A DNA stretch of 64,000 nt from Psychrosphaera algicola. GTDB taxonomy: Bacteria > Pseudomonadota > Gammaproteobacteria > Enterobacterales > Alteromonadaceae. This document shows, one piece after another, positions 51,340 to 62,329 of the stretch. The stretch is taken from the NCBI RefSeq assembly GCF_028401425.1, contig NZ_JAQOMS010000002.1, forward strand, positions 868,001-932,000. The letters run 5' to 3'. Both the position numbers and the translations under genes were made by a program. Numbering within the stretch: the stretch's first letter is position 1; the number at the start of each line of letters is the position of its first letter. Under the pieces are notes generated by a model. The model did not search any database and was not told the origin of the DNA. It was given only the letters and a program-made list of their open reading frames with translations.

Positions 51340-53879
51340 ATGGCAACCGAATTACACGATTACAACAACATAATTGAAGATTTAAAATCTGCGGTCAATC
51401 ACGCGGACTTTGATAAGCAATTTAAATCTAAAGTATCGAGTGTACCTAAGGCCAAACAGTTTCTTATAAAAATGGAGTTGAAGAGACTTGGGCAACCTTG
51501 TAACCGACTCTTAGATTTACGTGGCCATGTTGCTGGCGAACCTACTGCATTTGAATATAAGGGACAGATCCATTTTCTAGATGAAGTCGCTAAACAAATT
51601 TTTAAAGATCAAATAGAAAAATTTGGTCAATACACCATTGGTTGTTACGAAGCCGTGCTTAATGCGGAAAACAACCATAGGGTAATGCATAAAAAGAGCA
51701 AGAAGCGCGTCTAGTTGAAAAAGCTCGACAGGAAAAAACCCACGAGCCTCTACTAGTGCAGATGCTGAACAAGTAAATAAAGCCCCAGAAAAACCCAAAA
51801 TCATTTACGGTGCAAATCTTGTGCACTTTACCCAATACGGAATTCGAGCAGAAGAGCGAATGAATTTCAGTATCGCTATTGAAATGCAATTTGCAATTGG
51901 TGATACATTAAAAGCGGTCAGTAGTGACCTCTCGGTTAGTGGGATAAAAGTAAAAGTGCCTTCTGCGAGAAAGTTTGTTAAAGGTCAAAAAATTGCAATT
52001 TACCTAACAGGATTAGAGCAAGAGTTTGAATTAGGTCTCAAAGACGGTATTCAATATGAAGTCGTTGGCATCGATAAAATCAATATCGCCAATAATTACA
52101 TTAGAATGAAAAGAACATTCACTGAGGACATTGCAGCCTTTGATGATTTCCTTGGCAATTTTATAAACGGCAATAAACGTCGCTATAAAGTGAATTTGGA
52201 CAATACGCTTGAAGCTGTAGCGGTTAAGGGGTATGAGCAGTATTACCTACCACGGGTTACCACCTTACCCGTTTATATCCGTCAAATTAATGACCGTTTG
52301 TTGCCTACATTGGCGCTCGCGACCGAAAACAATCGTTCCACACTTGGCTATTTTAGTGACGAAAGTAAAAATTTGGTATTTCAACAAATATTGGATATGC
52401 CAAGACTTGAAAATATGCTGCTCAGTGATCGCGGCATTAAGGAGTCTTTACTTTATTGCTTTACCCATGCTCGTAAAGGAAAAGTATATTTTTACTCTGC
52501 AACCACTGAAGAACTCGATGCATCGCCAGAATTGCGGTCAACGTTTTTGCATTTTGCGAGTAAAAAGACAGTTGGAAAGTTTTCAAATTACAGTTAGTAC
52601 CGGTATCAGAACATGATGCCCATATTCCTTTGTCTGTTCCAGATTCCGCAGGTAAAGAGATTCAACGCTACAATCAAATACCGTCACCAAAAGTCCAAGG
52701 GTTATTGCAGAATTTAAAATTCATTGTTTATATGACTCCGATTTCAAATCCAGATCAAAAAGAAGCCTATCAAAAATATCATGAGATGACTGCGCCGGCC
52801 GCACAATTGAACAAGTTTGGCCACCCTAAATTAAAACGTTACATAAATATGGAAGTCGAAACCATTGAATACGTTAATTTAAGGTCAGAGGAGCGCTATT
52901 TATATAAGACAGAGGTCTCTGTTGCCCTCCCAGGCCAAGAAGAACGAGCAAAGGTACGACACGTGACTTTTCAAGTCACGGCTTACAGCTTGTCATTGAA
53001 CAAGGTTGCCCGTTTACAAAAGGCGATATTATTGTCATTGGTCTGCCTGAAATGCAGCGTGTAACTAACAAGTTTAATTTAACTAAATTAGCATACGAAA
53101 TCGTGGCTATTTCGCGCGACAAAACAGTTATGAATTTACGAACCTTTGAACCTAAAGGCGTGCATCATGGTCGACAATTTTTCAAAAAACTAATTGTGCA
53201 GAACAAAGCCAAACTTACCCCTGCAAAAATGGAAAGTCGCTATCCGGGTTTATCTAAAGCGCTAAGGAACTTGTGCGCTAAACACGTTTGTAACACGCCT
53301 ATTTATATCGACAAAGAAGGAACAAAAGTTGACATAAATTTGGTGGGGAAGAGCTGCGAAGCTAACTTGATTTTGCACTTATTGAGTAAACATAAACCTG
53401 AACAACATGATATTAGTCTATACCCTTTGCTAAAAGACAACGCGGCAAACAATGTGTTTGCTCCTCTCGTTGCCGATATGGAACGGGCAGATACACCTAA
53501 AACAGTGGAACTGTTTATTCGTTATCGTACCGATCAAAATACAGAAGCTCGCTCGTTTATATGCCATTACGCAGATCAGTTTTTATCAACCGAAATGTTA
53601 ACGAGCTTTATCAAAGCCAGTACCAAAGCCGATGTATTTTTTGCTTTTAGAATTTATATTTCGAAAACTGGGCGTCCTGACATGGATTATATTTCCAGAG
53701 AGTTAAGTTACATTGGAAATTATTCCCAACATAGAGCAAAAGAACTTGAAGGCCGGTTGTGGAATGTTACTGGTGTTGGCGATATGGTTGATATATCTGA
53801 AGAAGTATTAACCAGATTTGGTTACTCTGTTGAAGAAATCCAAAAGCAATTGGAACGCCGTTACAAATTATTAAACTAG
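51340..53879 (+). CDS. Large PilZ domain protein, several frameshifts
   Basis: About 846 residues across about four breaks: near 51690 (A run), 51750, 52590 and 52985. One base each restores the reading. The PilZ part at about residues 165-250 has RAEERMNFSIAIEMQF and SSDLSVSGIKVKV; a second PilZ-like stretch lies after residue 500 (NLRSEERYLYKTEVSV). The rest is mainly helical and not assigned. Such long PilZ proteins occur next to radA in other alteromonads. It is a likely c-di-GMP effector; partners are unknown. Confidence 0.75.
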
Positions 53880-54083
53880 TTATCAAGTTGCGGCCTGCTG
53901 AAGTGCTTCCACTGGAAATTCTCTAGTCCAAAGTCCCCCAGAATCAAAACAAGAAACAAGAAACGAGAAACGGATTACATTATATATGTGTAACCCTCCC
54001 ATATATTTAAATGTCGACTCGCGATAGTTGCTATTACACAAGTCGAACAATAATGCACTGATAAAACCAATAGATATAACGAG

Positions 54084-54322
54084 TTATTTATCGTCTGGAA
54101 GCTGTTCAAACTCACTGCGTTTTTGATCAAAAAATTCTTGCAATTTTTCTGGTTGTTGCATTAACGCCATCACTTTTTGCATCGCTTCTAAATGTTCAGG
54201 ATCTTGTTTTTGAAACATTTCCATGCCGTGCATCTTACTTTTTCAGCCATTTCCTCGAATGTTTCAGCTTGAAATTTAAGGTCGCACGCACCGCCTAATT
54301 GCTTACATGTCATCGTTTTCAT
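54084..54322 (-). CDS. DUF1059 family small protein, one frameshift
   Basis: About 79 residues. It starts KTMTCKQLGGACDLKFQAETFEEMAE, the DUF1059 core, with conserved Cys pairs. One base is lost near 54240: adding it gives KSKMHGMEMFQKQDPEHLEAM and continues QQPEKLQEFFDQKRSEFEQLP to TAA at 54084-54086. Cytoplasmic, no known role. The 204 bases between it and the PilZ gene show nothing. Confidence 0.8.
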
Positions 54323-54453
54323 TTATCATTCCTTTCTAAATTATCAATTTTTGGTAAAACGTCGGCAATGATTAACTAGCTACAAACGAACCCAATAACA
54401 TTGCCGAACTTTATTACTGTCAAAATACAACAGATGGACACTGAACTCTATTT

Positions 54454-57050
54454 TTAAACATCAACGGACTGAATATTTAACGTAAATTCACCATCAATCA
54501 CATCTAATTCAATCTTGTCTTTCGGTTTAATTTCGCCTGACAACAAAGCTTGTGCAAGTTTGTTTTCAACATACAATTGAATTGCACGTTTTAATGGCCT
54601 TGCACCAAACACTGGATCAAAACCCGCTTCCGCTATTTGATCTAATGCCGCTTCCGTTAAGGTCATTTCTACTTCTTGTTCAGCTAATCGTTTTTTCAGC
54701 CCCGTTAATTGAATTCCGGCAATCTGTTTAATTTCAGCAGAATTCAACGGATGAAATACCACAGTGTCGTCAATTCGATTAATGAACTCTGGACGGAAAT
54801 GTTTACCGACAACTTCCATGACCATAGCCTTCATCGATTCATAATCGGCAGGTTCTTTACCTACATATCCTGATTGAATTAAATCAGAGCCTAGATTTGA
54901 GGTCATAATAATAACGGTATTTCTAAAGTCGACGGTTCGACCTTGTCCATCTGTTAACCGACCTTCATCTAACACTTGTAACAATATATTAAACACATCA
55001 GGGTGGGCTTTTTCAACCTCATCTAGCAAAACAACAGAGTAAGGTTTTCGGCGAACAAGTTCAGTTAAGTACCCACCTTCTTCATAACCCACATAACCAG
55101 GAGGCGCACCAATTAGCCGAGCGACCGAGTGCTTCTCCATAAACTCAGACATATCTATACGAACCATAGCGTCGGTTGAATCGAATAGAAAGTGAGCTAA
55201 AGATTTAGTAAGCTCGGTTTTCCCTACTCCCGTTGGGCCAAGGAACAAAAACGAGCCATTTGGTCGGTTTGGGTCTGACAGCCCAGCTCGCGAACGACGA
55301 ATTGCATTTGCTACAGATCTGACCGCCTCTTCTTGTCCTATGACTTTAGCGTGCAGCTGTTCTTCCATTTTCAACAATTTATCACGTTCACTTTCAAGCA
55401 TCTTAGTGACCGGGATCCCCGTCCAACGTGATAAAACCTCAGCAATTTCTTTTTCTGTCACTTTATTACGAAGCAATGTCATGCCTTGCATTTCTGCCTG
55501 CGACGCTAAATCCAACTGTTTTTCAAGCTCTGGTATTCGACCATATTGCAGTTCAGACATACGTTGCAAATCGCTTGCTCGTCGCGCTGTATCAAGGTCC
55601 ATTCGGGACTGTTCAAGTTGCTCTTTAATATTTTGAGTGCCTGACAATGCAGCTTTTTCAGCTTTCCATACTTCTTCGAGCTCTTGGTATTTTTTATCTA
55701 ATATATTGATCTGATCTCTGATCAACATTAATCGATTTTTACTGGCTTCATCTGTTTCTTTTAACAGCGCATTATCTTCAAGTTTTAATTGAATGATTTT
55801 CCGTTCCAATTTTTCCAATTCTTCTGGCTTGGAATCGATTTGCATTCGAATACTGGAACCCGCTTCATCAATAAGATCAATCGCTTTGTCAGGTAATTGT
55901 CTGTCACTGATGTAACGATGAGATAAGCTGGCCGCTGCTACGATTGCAGGGTCGGTAATATCAACAGAATGATGCAATTCGTAACGCTCTTTTAATCCAC
56001 GTAAAATTGCCACTGTATCTTCAACGTTTGGCTCATCAACCTGAACCTTCTGGAAACGACGTTCCAATGCAGCATCTTTTTCAATGTATTTACGATATTC
56101 GTCTAACGTTGTGGCACCAACACAATGTAATTCGCCTCGGGCTAATGCCGGTTTAAGCATGTTACCGGCATCCATTGCGCCATCAGATTTACCGGCACCA
56201 ACCATAGTATGAATTTCATCGATAAATAGGATGACCTGCCCTTCTTCTTTCGCAAGTTCATTTAATACCGATTTAAGTCGTTCTTCAAATTCACCACGAA
56301 ATTTCGCGCCCGCAACTAAGGCACCCAGATCGAGCGACAACACACGTTTGCTTTTAAGTCCCTCAGGCACTTCACCATTGATGATCCGTTGCGCTAAACC
56401 TTCTACAATGGCTGTTTTACCAACACCAGGTTCACCAATTAACACAGGGTTGTTTTTGTACGGCGTTGCAATACCTGCACAGTGCGGCGGATCTCTTCGT
56501 CTCGCCCAATAACAGGGTCTAGCTTACCTTGTTCAGCGCGTTGAGTTAAATCAACTGTATATTTTTCAAGAGCTTGACGTACATCTTCCGCGTTGGCATC
56601 TTCAACTTTCTGCCCACCACGCATCGTATTTATCGCTTCTTCAACTTTTTGCTTTGTCAAACCGAGTAATTTTAGTATTTTACCGGCAGTACCATTATCG
56701 TCGACCAAAGCGAGTAGGAATACTTCACTGGTTATAAATTTGTCTTTCCGCTGTTGCGCCAGTTTGTCACACATATTTAAAATTTGAGCCGTGCTTCGAG
56801 ACAATTGAATGTCGCCACCAATTCCGGTCACGGTAGGGATAGCTTCCAACTCTCTTGATATTTTTGAGCGTAACTCTGCGGCGTTCACTCGACAATGATG
56901 AAGCAAGGTAATAACCGAGCTATTTTCTTGATTAATAAGAGAGTTGAGAATGTGAACAGGTTCTATATATTGATGATCACGACCAACAGCTAATGACTGT
57001 GCATCGGCAATTGCCTGTTGAAATTTATTTGTTAATCGATCTAATCGCAT
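54454..57050 (-). CDS. clpB: ATP-dependent disaggregase ClpB, one frameshift
   Basis: Hsp104-type hexameric chaperone that rescues aggregates with DnaK. About 865 residues. N-domain starting RLDRLTNKFQQAIADAQSLA, AAA1 Walker A GEPGVGKT, coiled-coil M domain (ALLKETDEASKNR to AEMQGMTLL), AAA2 Walker A GPTGVGKT and sensor FRPEFINRIDD. One A is missing near 56455 (RRTKNNPVLIGEPG). It is downstream of pgeF and rluD on the same strand, as in many gammaproteobacteria. Confidence 0.96.
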
Positions 57051-57163
57051 TACATACCTCGAAAATAGAAACGGACTTAGTTACTTATAAAAGTTTGGTC
57101 TATTTCGAATTTTTCAATGACAAACAGTAAAATTAATTGTTCATACCGATTTAAAAAGTCAAC

Positions 57164-57911
57164 CTAGTCAATCCAAATAATGGAAACCATGCGTCCGGTT
57201 TGGCCATCTCGACGGTAAGAGTAAAATTGGTCATTCTGTTCAAAAGTGCAATGTTCGCCCCCGAAATAAACTTAACGCCCAATAACTCTAGTTGAATTTT
57301 TGCAATTTCGTATATATTTGCAGAATATTTGTTTGGGATTTTTTTGACTCAAAACACCTGCTAAAAATAGGATTAAGTTGTTGGAAATAATCAAAAACGT
57401 CTTGGCCAACTTCAAATGCGCTTTGGCCTATTGCTGGCCCCATATAAACGTGTAAATCCTGTGCCTGAGCGGTAAATTTTGCAAGAGTTTTAGCGATAAT
57501 ACCATTGGCTAATCCACGCCACCCAGCATGAATTGCGGCTACTTGAGTGCCGGTATTGTCAACTAACAATAATGGTAAACAATCTGCGGTCATTACCGCG
57601 CACAGTGTTTTCGTCAAGAAAGTGTAACTTGCATCTGCCTCTAAATAAGGCCGGTACTCATAAGGTAATTCCACAACAGTATTTGTGTGGGTTTGATTTA
57701 GCCAATATGGCTCAGAGGGAAAATTAAGCTCTTCGCGTAACAAAGCGCGATTGGCCATCACAGAAGATAAATCGTCGCCGACATGGGTGGCGACGTTAAG
57801 TCCATTAAACGGAGCTTTTGACACTCCGTCCAATCGCGTACTCGTGCCAGCACAAATACGTTTTTTAATTTTACTGCTTAAATTTGGAAAATCAGCAGAA
57901 ATCCATTTCAT
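57164..57911 (-). CDS. pgeF: PgeF / YfiH laccase-domain protein, one frameshift near the end
   Basis: Multicopper-oxidase-like domain protein, called peptidoglycan editing factor in E. coli. About 248 residues. The zinc/copper-site motifs are LNQTHTNTV, TADCLPLLL and AAIHAGWRGLANG. Breaks lie near 57300 and 57260. In the other frame YEIAKIQLELLGVKFISGG continues with EHCTFEQNDQFYSYRRDGQTGRM and stops at 57164-57166. It overlaps the rluD 3' end by 20 bases and is upstream of clpB. Confidence 0.92.
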
Positions 57912-58875
57912 CTTGATGTTCCGTTGCGTCGTTGTTTAATTCACTTAATAACTGAATAAAATCGTCTGGCAGTGGTGCTTCAAATGTCATTTCTTCGCCA
58001 CTTATTGGGTGGTGAAAACTCAACATTGCCGCATGTAATGCTTGGCGTTTAAAACTTCTTAAGTATTGAATAAACTGCTCGGACGCACCTTTTGGCGTAT
58101 GCACTCTGCCGCCATATTGAATGTCACCCACTAATGGATGTCTAATATGAGACATATGCACACGAATTTGGTGTGTCCGTCCGGTTTCGAGCCTTAAACG
58201 AATATGCGTGTGAACTCGAAACTTTTTGATCAAACGATAATGAGTCACTGATTCACGACCCATATTGGTTACCGCCATACTCGTGCGTTTGGTTGAATGA
58301 CGACCAATTGGTTTATCTACCGTTCCGCCGGCAGTTAAACGCCCTAAACAGACAGCTTCATATTCTCTGGTCACTTCTCTGTTTTGCATATCTGATACTA
58401 ACTGAGTTTGGGCGGGTACCGTTTTAGCAACAACCATTAACCCTGTCGTATCTTTATCTAGACGATGTACGATACCAGCTCGCGGAACTAGATCAATTTC
58501 TGGAAAATGATGCAGTAAGGCATTCAAAATGGTTCCAGACTGATTACCAGCCCCTGGATGTACCACCAAATTCGCCGGTTTGTTGATAACTAAAATGTCA
58601 TCATCTTCATAAACGATATCTAATTTGATATCTTCTGGTTGGTGATGGACCTCTACCTCAAGCTCAGCTGAGATATGAATTTCTTCATCGCCCATCATCT
58701 TTTCTCGAGCTTTTGAAATTATTTCGCCATTAACTTGAACTTTTTCATCTAAAATCCACTCTTTAAGACGACTTCTTGAATATTCAGGAAACAAATCAGC
58801 AATTACTTGGTCTAAGCGTTTGCCAAAATGTTCTTCTTTAACGTGTGCATGTAGTTCTATTGTTTCTTTGTTCAT
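57892..58875 (-). CDS. rluD: 23S rRNA pseudouridine(1911/1915/1917) synthase
   Basis: Modifies helix 69 of 23S rRNA. 327 residues from the ATG at 58875 (MNKETIELHAHV); an upstream in-frame ATG at 58908 is less likely. N-terminal S4 domain (GKRLDQVIADLFPEYSRSRLKEWI), catalytic aspartate in GIVHRLDKDTTGLM, and RLETGRTHQIRVHMSHI. The stop overlaps pgeF. bamD is divergent from it, the same arrangement as in E. coli. Confidence 0.95.
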   Translation of the reverse strand: MNKETIELHAHVKEEHFGKRLDQVIADLFPEYSRSRLKEWILDEKVQVNGEIISKAREKMMGDEEIHISAELEVEVHHQPEDIKLDIVYEDDDILVINKPANLVVHPGAGNQSGTILNALLHHFPEIDLVPRAGIVHRLDKDTTGLMVVAKTVPAQTQLVSDMQNREVTREYEAVCLGRLTAGGTVDKPIGRHSTKRTSMAVTNMGRESVTHYRLIKKFRVHTHIRLRLETGRTHQIRVHMSHIRHPLVGDIQYGGRVHTPKGASEQFIQYLRSFKRQALHAAMLSFHHPISGEEMTFEAPLPDDFIQLLSELNNDATEHQDEMDFC

Positions 58876-58996
58876 GATAAATAGTTTGAATTTGCCAGTG
58901 CATGTCACTAAGGACTGAGTTAGAATGCGGTCGATATTGCCTATTCTACTCGAAAAATGGTTTAACGAGAAAAGAAAACTCTTCAGGTTGTAATTA

Positions 58997-59752
58997 ATGT
59001 TTAATTTTAAGTCTAGATTTCGATTTACCTTACTGATTGCTATCAGTATTTTTGTTTCTGCTTGTACTTCAGCACCGGACCAAGATGTAGAGCGTTTACC
59101 CGATCGTTCACCTCAGGCTCGCTACCAAGAAGCCAAACAGCACCTTAACAACAATATGTATACCCGTGCGATTGGTATATTAACAGATTTAGAAAGCCGT
59201 TACCCATTTGGGCCGCTTTCTCGTCAAGTACAGCTTGATTTAATGTTTGCCTATTATAAATCAGGCAAATATGAAGAAGCGTTACCAGCTATAGACCGCT
59301 TTATTCGACTAAACCCAGATCATAGTAATCTTGATTACGTGATTTATATGCGTGGGTTGGTAAATATGGATACCGGCGAAAACGCATTCCAAAACTTCTT
59401 TGGTATTGAAAATGCGGATAAAGATATGGAAGGTTCTCGTGAAGCCTTTAAAGACTTCAAGAAACTAGTAATCAAGTACCCAAATAGTAAATACAGTGAA
59501 GAAGCTAAATCACGAATGAAGGTTTTACTTGATAAACTGGCCAGTCATGAAATCGTTATTGCCGAATATTATATGAGACGTTCATCTTATGTGGCGGCCG
59601 TTAATCGTTGTAAATATGTCTTAGAATATTATGGTCAGAGCGGCAGTGTGAAACGTGCACTAGAAATTATGATTGAAGCATATGACAAACTTGAATTACT
59701 AGAGATGAAAGCGGATACGGAAAAAGTATTAGCTGAAAACTTTTCAGATTAG
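58997..59752 (+). CDS. bamD: Outer membrane assembly lipoprotein BamD
   Basis: Essential TPR lipoprotein of the BAM complex. 251 residues, intact. A signal peptide ends in the lipobox FVSACTSAP. Five TPR-like repeats follow, with the typical SPQARYQEAKQHLNNNMYTRAIGI and the SRYPFGPLSRQVQLDLMFAYYK block. It is divergent from rluD, and a long hairpin ends it. Confidence 0.96.
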   Translation: MFNFKSRFRFTLLIAISIFVSACTSAPDQDVERLPDRSPQARYQEAKQHLNNNMYTRAIGILTDLESRYPFGPLSRQVQLDLMFAYYKSGKYEEALPAIDRFIRLNPDHSNLDYVIYMRGLVNMDTGENAFQNFFGIENADKDMEGSREAFKDFKKLVIKYPNSKYSEEAKSRMKVLLDKLASHEIVIAEYYMRRSSYVAAVNRCKYVLEYYGQSGSVKRALEIMIEAYDKLELLEMKADTEKVLAENFSD

Positions 59753-59764
59753 CCCCCGCTAATC

Positions 59765-59837
59765 AAAAAGCGCTTAATGAAATGATCCCAATAATTGGCA
59801 TGTCCAACTATTGGGTTATTTCATTAAGCGCTTTTTT
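59765..59837. terminator. Very long bidirectional terminator hairpin, bamD and arsR-type gene
   Basis: A 19-bp perfect base (AAAAAGCGCTTAATGAAAT / ATTTCATTAAGCGCTTTTT) continues through about 12 more pairs with one bulge, one wobble pair and one mismatch to a 5-base loop at 59799-59803. T tracts flank both sides. It overlaps the stop of the convergent gene. Confidence 0.85.
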
Positions 59838-60138
59838 ATGGCGTTTTAGTTGAATACAGTTGATGGAGCAAACTCATTATTTGTTTAACTTCATCACCAC
59901 TTAACGAATAATAAACGGTCTGTGAGGCTTTACGAGTCGCAACGTACTCTTCATTCCGCAGAATTGCTAAGTGTTGTGACAATGCTGACTGGCTAAGTCC
60001 AACACGTTCAGCTAACTCATTTACTGATAATTCTCCATCAAGCAAATTACACAGAATAAAAAGGCGTTTTTCGTTTGCCATTGTTTTAAGTAAAGCCAAA
60101 GCTTGTGGCGCGCACACACGCATTTCTTCTAAATTCAT
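59836..60138 (-). CDS. ArsR-family repressor, YgaV/BigR-like
   Basis: A 100-residue winged helix protein: LKTMANEKRLFILCNLLDGELSVNELAERVGLSQSALSQHLAILR with the recognition helix SQSALSQHLAIL. Cys30 (FILC) matches the first redox cysteine of BigR/SqrR/YgaV; the usual second one near the C-terminus is missing (it ends HQLYSTKTP), although Cys9 is present. The ATG overlaps the receiver-gene stop (ATGA), so the two are translated together. It is a good candidate to bind the palindromes upstream of the DUF2892 gene at 5410-5453, by inference. Confidence 0.85.
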   Translation of the reverse strand: MNLEEMRVCAPQALALLKTMANEKRLFILCNLLDGELSVNELAERVGLSQSALSQHLAILRNEEYVATRKASQTVYYSLSGDEVKQIMSLLHQLYSTKTP

Positions 60139-60514
60139 TTGTTCTGCATATACCTTTTTAAAACCGAGCGGATTTTTTGGGATGTAAACGGTTTAACAAC
60201 AAAACCTGAAGCGCCTAATTCTATTGATGTTTTTACATTATCTGCACTCGAATGCGCAGAGACCATTACAACAAATGCATTTGGCTTAATTAATCTCATT
60301 TCTTTCAATATTTGTTGGCCGTTTGATTTAGGTAATTCTATATCTAAAAAAATAATATCTGGTAAGTTTTTGTTAAAGGACTGCATCCCCCCTCACCTGT
60401 CGAAGCTTCAAAAATATTGTTGGCCCCCATGTTAACCAATGTTTGACGTAAAAAATCACGAACCATTGCCACATCGTCAACAATCAAAAAAGACAAATTG
60501 GTTATTGCAACCAT
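60135..60514 (-). CDS. Single-domain response regulator (CheY-like), one frameshift
   Basis: A stand-alone receiver of about 125 residues: SFLIVDDVAMVRDFLRQTL (acidic pair DD), phospho-acceptor Asp in PDIIFLDIELP, the Ser in VMVSAHSS and the Lys in GFVVKPFTS. One base is lost in the G run near 60385-60390 (STGEGG then MQSFNKNLP). No output domain. Its stop overlaps the ArsR start; the pairing is unusual. The kinase is not in the window. Confidence 0.85.
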
Positions 60515-60664
60515 CTAAATTTTTACTCCGATTAAGCTTTATTAGCTAGTTTATATTACCTTATAATTTATATACTTATAACCCAAACTAGTTTAGTAGT
60601 TAACGACGATTATTGATTAAATTGTTAAATTTTGTGTATTTCAAACTCAGCTCTAGTGTGGCAC

Positions 60665-61033
60665 CTATCCAAATTTTAACTGTCGGCTTCTTTTTATCGC
60701 TCTCAAAAAAACAATATATATACCAACCAAAACAGCTAACGTTGCAAAAGAACTCGTCAAATTTGAACCAAACTAAGGTATAAAACATTACCCCGAGTAA
60801 AATAAGCAAAAATGGCTTCAACTCATATAAACCAAGCTTTGACTTTGAATCAAATAAACGAAAGTCATCAAATCGGCGATAGTTCGATCGTAAAATCCAA
60901 ATCAACGCCCCTGCAAAAAGAACAACAGACCTGAACTTGTAGTTAAATATGATTTGAAGTAACCAATTTCAGCTACCCCAATAGACATGTAAGTATATGG
61001 CAATATTTCATATAGCGTTTTAGGTAAGATCAT
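60665..61033 (-). CDS. Small membrane protein of unknown function, two frameshifts
   Basis: About 122 residues by reading across two breaks (near 60910 and 60745). It starts MILPKTLYEILPYTYMSIGV behind GGGAAG, then FFLAGALIWILRSNYRRFDDF, LKPFLLILLGVMFYTLVWFKF, and ATLAVLVGIYIVFLRAIKRSRQLKFG with a stop at 60665-60667. Three or four membrane helices and a basic end are predicted. No family recognised. The reading of the end is less certain; the alternative frame runs on to 60600 with poor hydrophobicity. Confidence 0.55.
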
Positions 61034-61318
61034 ACTTCCCCTAACCAATGAAAAACAGAACCAGATTTGAGTATAGTAATTGCTGGCGTTTCTACCAACT
61101 ATTTAACATTTGGTGATCAACAACACATTTGAGTGGAAGAAACAAAACCGATGTTTATCAATCTAGAACAAGGTTAAAAAATAGAACATGAGTTATGACG
61201 TGGGGGTTAAATTTAGGGAAACTAAGGCGACTTGTTTAACTGACAAAAATCATGACATCCATGGTTGTAAGTGCAGTTAATGCCAATTCACAAACATGAT
61301 GAATTGGCAAAAGGTGTT

Positions 61319-62059
61319 TTATTTATTAAAAAATGACGACACTCGCTTTTGACACTCATCCGACTTAAGTAAACTTGAGAAAGCCCCCAATTCTTGGGCT
61401 ATAGACGCATTTTGCACTTGTCGTAAAGGTAACTTCATTAACCTTTTACTTTCAATCACGGCTTCAACTGGCAACAGACTTAACGTTTCAGCGATTTGAC
61501 TTGCGACATTTATCACATCACCGGGTTCAACCACTTGATTAATCATTGCCATATCTAACGCCGTATCCGCGTTAAAAGGTTTACCTAAAACTAAATACTC
61601 AAAAGCTTTTGGATGACCGGCCATATATGGCAACAACAAGCTTGAGCCAGCTTCTGGGCACAAACCAAGTTGCACAAATGGCAGTTGAAATTTACTATTA
61701 TTTGCCGCAATAACCATATCACAATGTAATAACATCGTCGTACCAATACCAACTGCAGGCCCAGCAACTGCTGCGACAATTGGTTTTGAAAAGTTGGCCA
61801 GTAACTTAATAAACTTTACGGTTGGATGACTATCATCTAAAACACTTGAATTCATAAAGTCTTTTAAATCGTTGCCAGCACTAAAACAACTCGTAGAACC
61901 GTATATTAAACCAACATGTAAATTGTCAGACGAATCCAAATACTCAAATGCCTCAACTAACTCTCGATACATTTCAATAGACAGCGCATTTTTAGCTTGT
62001 GGCCGATTTAATTCTATATGAAGAACATGACCAATGTCGCGGGTAACAATTTCATTCAT
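61319..62059 (-). CDS. Enoyl-CoA hydratase/isomerase family protein
   Basis: A 246-residue crotonase-fold protein, intact. The oxyanion-hole motifs are CFSAGNDLKDF and AAVAGPAVGIGTTML, and the catalytic Glu is in GLCPEAGSS. It is a single-domain crotonase, perhaps an enoyl-CoA hydratase or an isomerase; the substrate cannot be told. No fatty-acid genes are adjacent. Confidence 0.88.
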   Translation of the reverse strand: MNEIVTRDIGHVLHIELNRPQAKNALSIEMYRELVEAFEYLDSSDNLHVGLIYGSTSCFSAGNDLKDFMNSSVLDDSHPTVKFIKLLANFSKPIVAAVAGPAVGIGTTMLLHCDMVIAANNSKFQLPFVQLGLCPEAGSSLLLPYMAGHPKAFEYLVLGKPFNADTALDMAMINQVVEPGDVINVASQIAETLSLLPVEAVIESKRLMKLPLRQVQNASIAQELGAFSSLLKSDECQKRVSSFFNK

Positions 62060-62089
62060 CTTATCTCAACCTTTTTAAACGTCAGATAC

Positions 62090-62113
62090 AAAAACGCCCA
62101 GCAATGCTGGGCG
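62090..62113 (-). terminator. Terminator after the 31-residue membrane peptide gene
   Basis: CGCCCAGC / GCTGGGCG, perfect 8-bp stem, 3-base loop, followed on the minus strand by five Ts. It lies 23 bases past the stop of the small gene at 62136-62231. Confidence 0.85.
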
Positions 62114-62135
62114 AAAATTTAAAACGGTAAACGTA

Positions 62136-62231
62136 TTATAACTGAGTTGCTAGTGTTACGACGGCTAGTAAAACAACCAAAACACAGACATGGCCAAGGC
62201 CAATACCTTTACTATAAGAATTAGAATACAT
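62136..62231 (-). CDS. 31-residue putative small membrane protein
   Basis: MYSNSYSKGIGLGHVCVLVVLLAVVTLATQL (31 residues) has a polar start and one hydrophobic helix (about residues 14-30). AAGGAAA lies about 5 bases before the ATG on the minus strand, and a strong terminator follows at 62090-62113. Start site, helix and terminator together support a real short gene. No family recognised. Confidence 0.6.
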   Translation of the reverse strand: MYSNSYSKGIGLGHVCVLVVLLAVVTLATQL

Positions 62232-62329
62232 GCGTATTTCCTTTATTATTGTTTTTATTGAAATAATCAATCGCACAAACAGTGGATTTACTCAGTCTAT
62301 TTAAAGCGGAAAAGGAATTCAACTAATAT

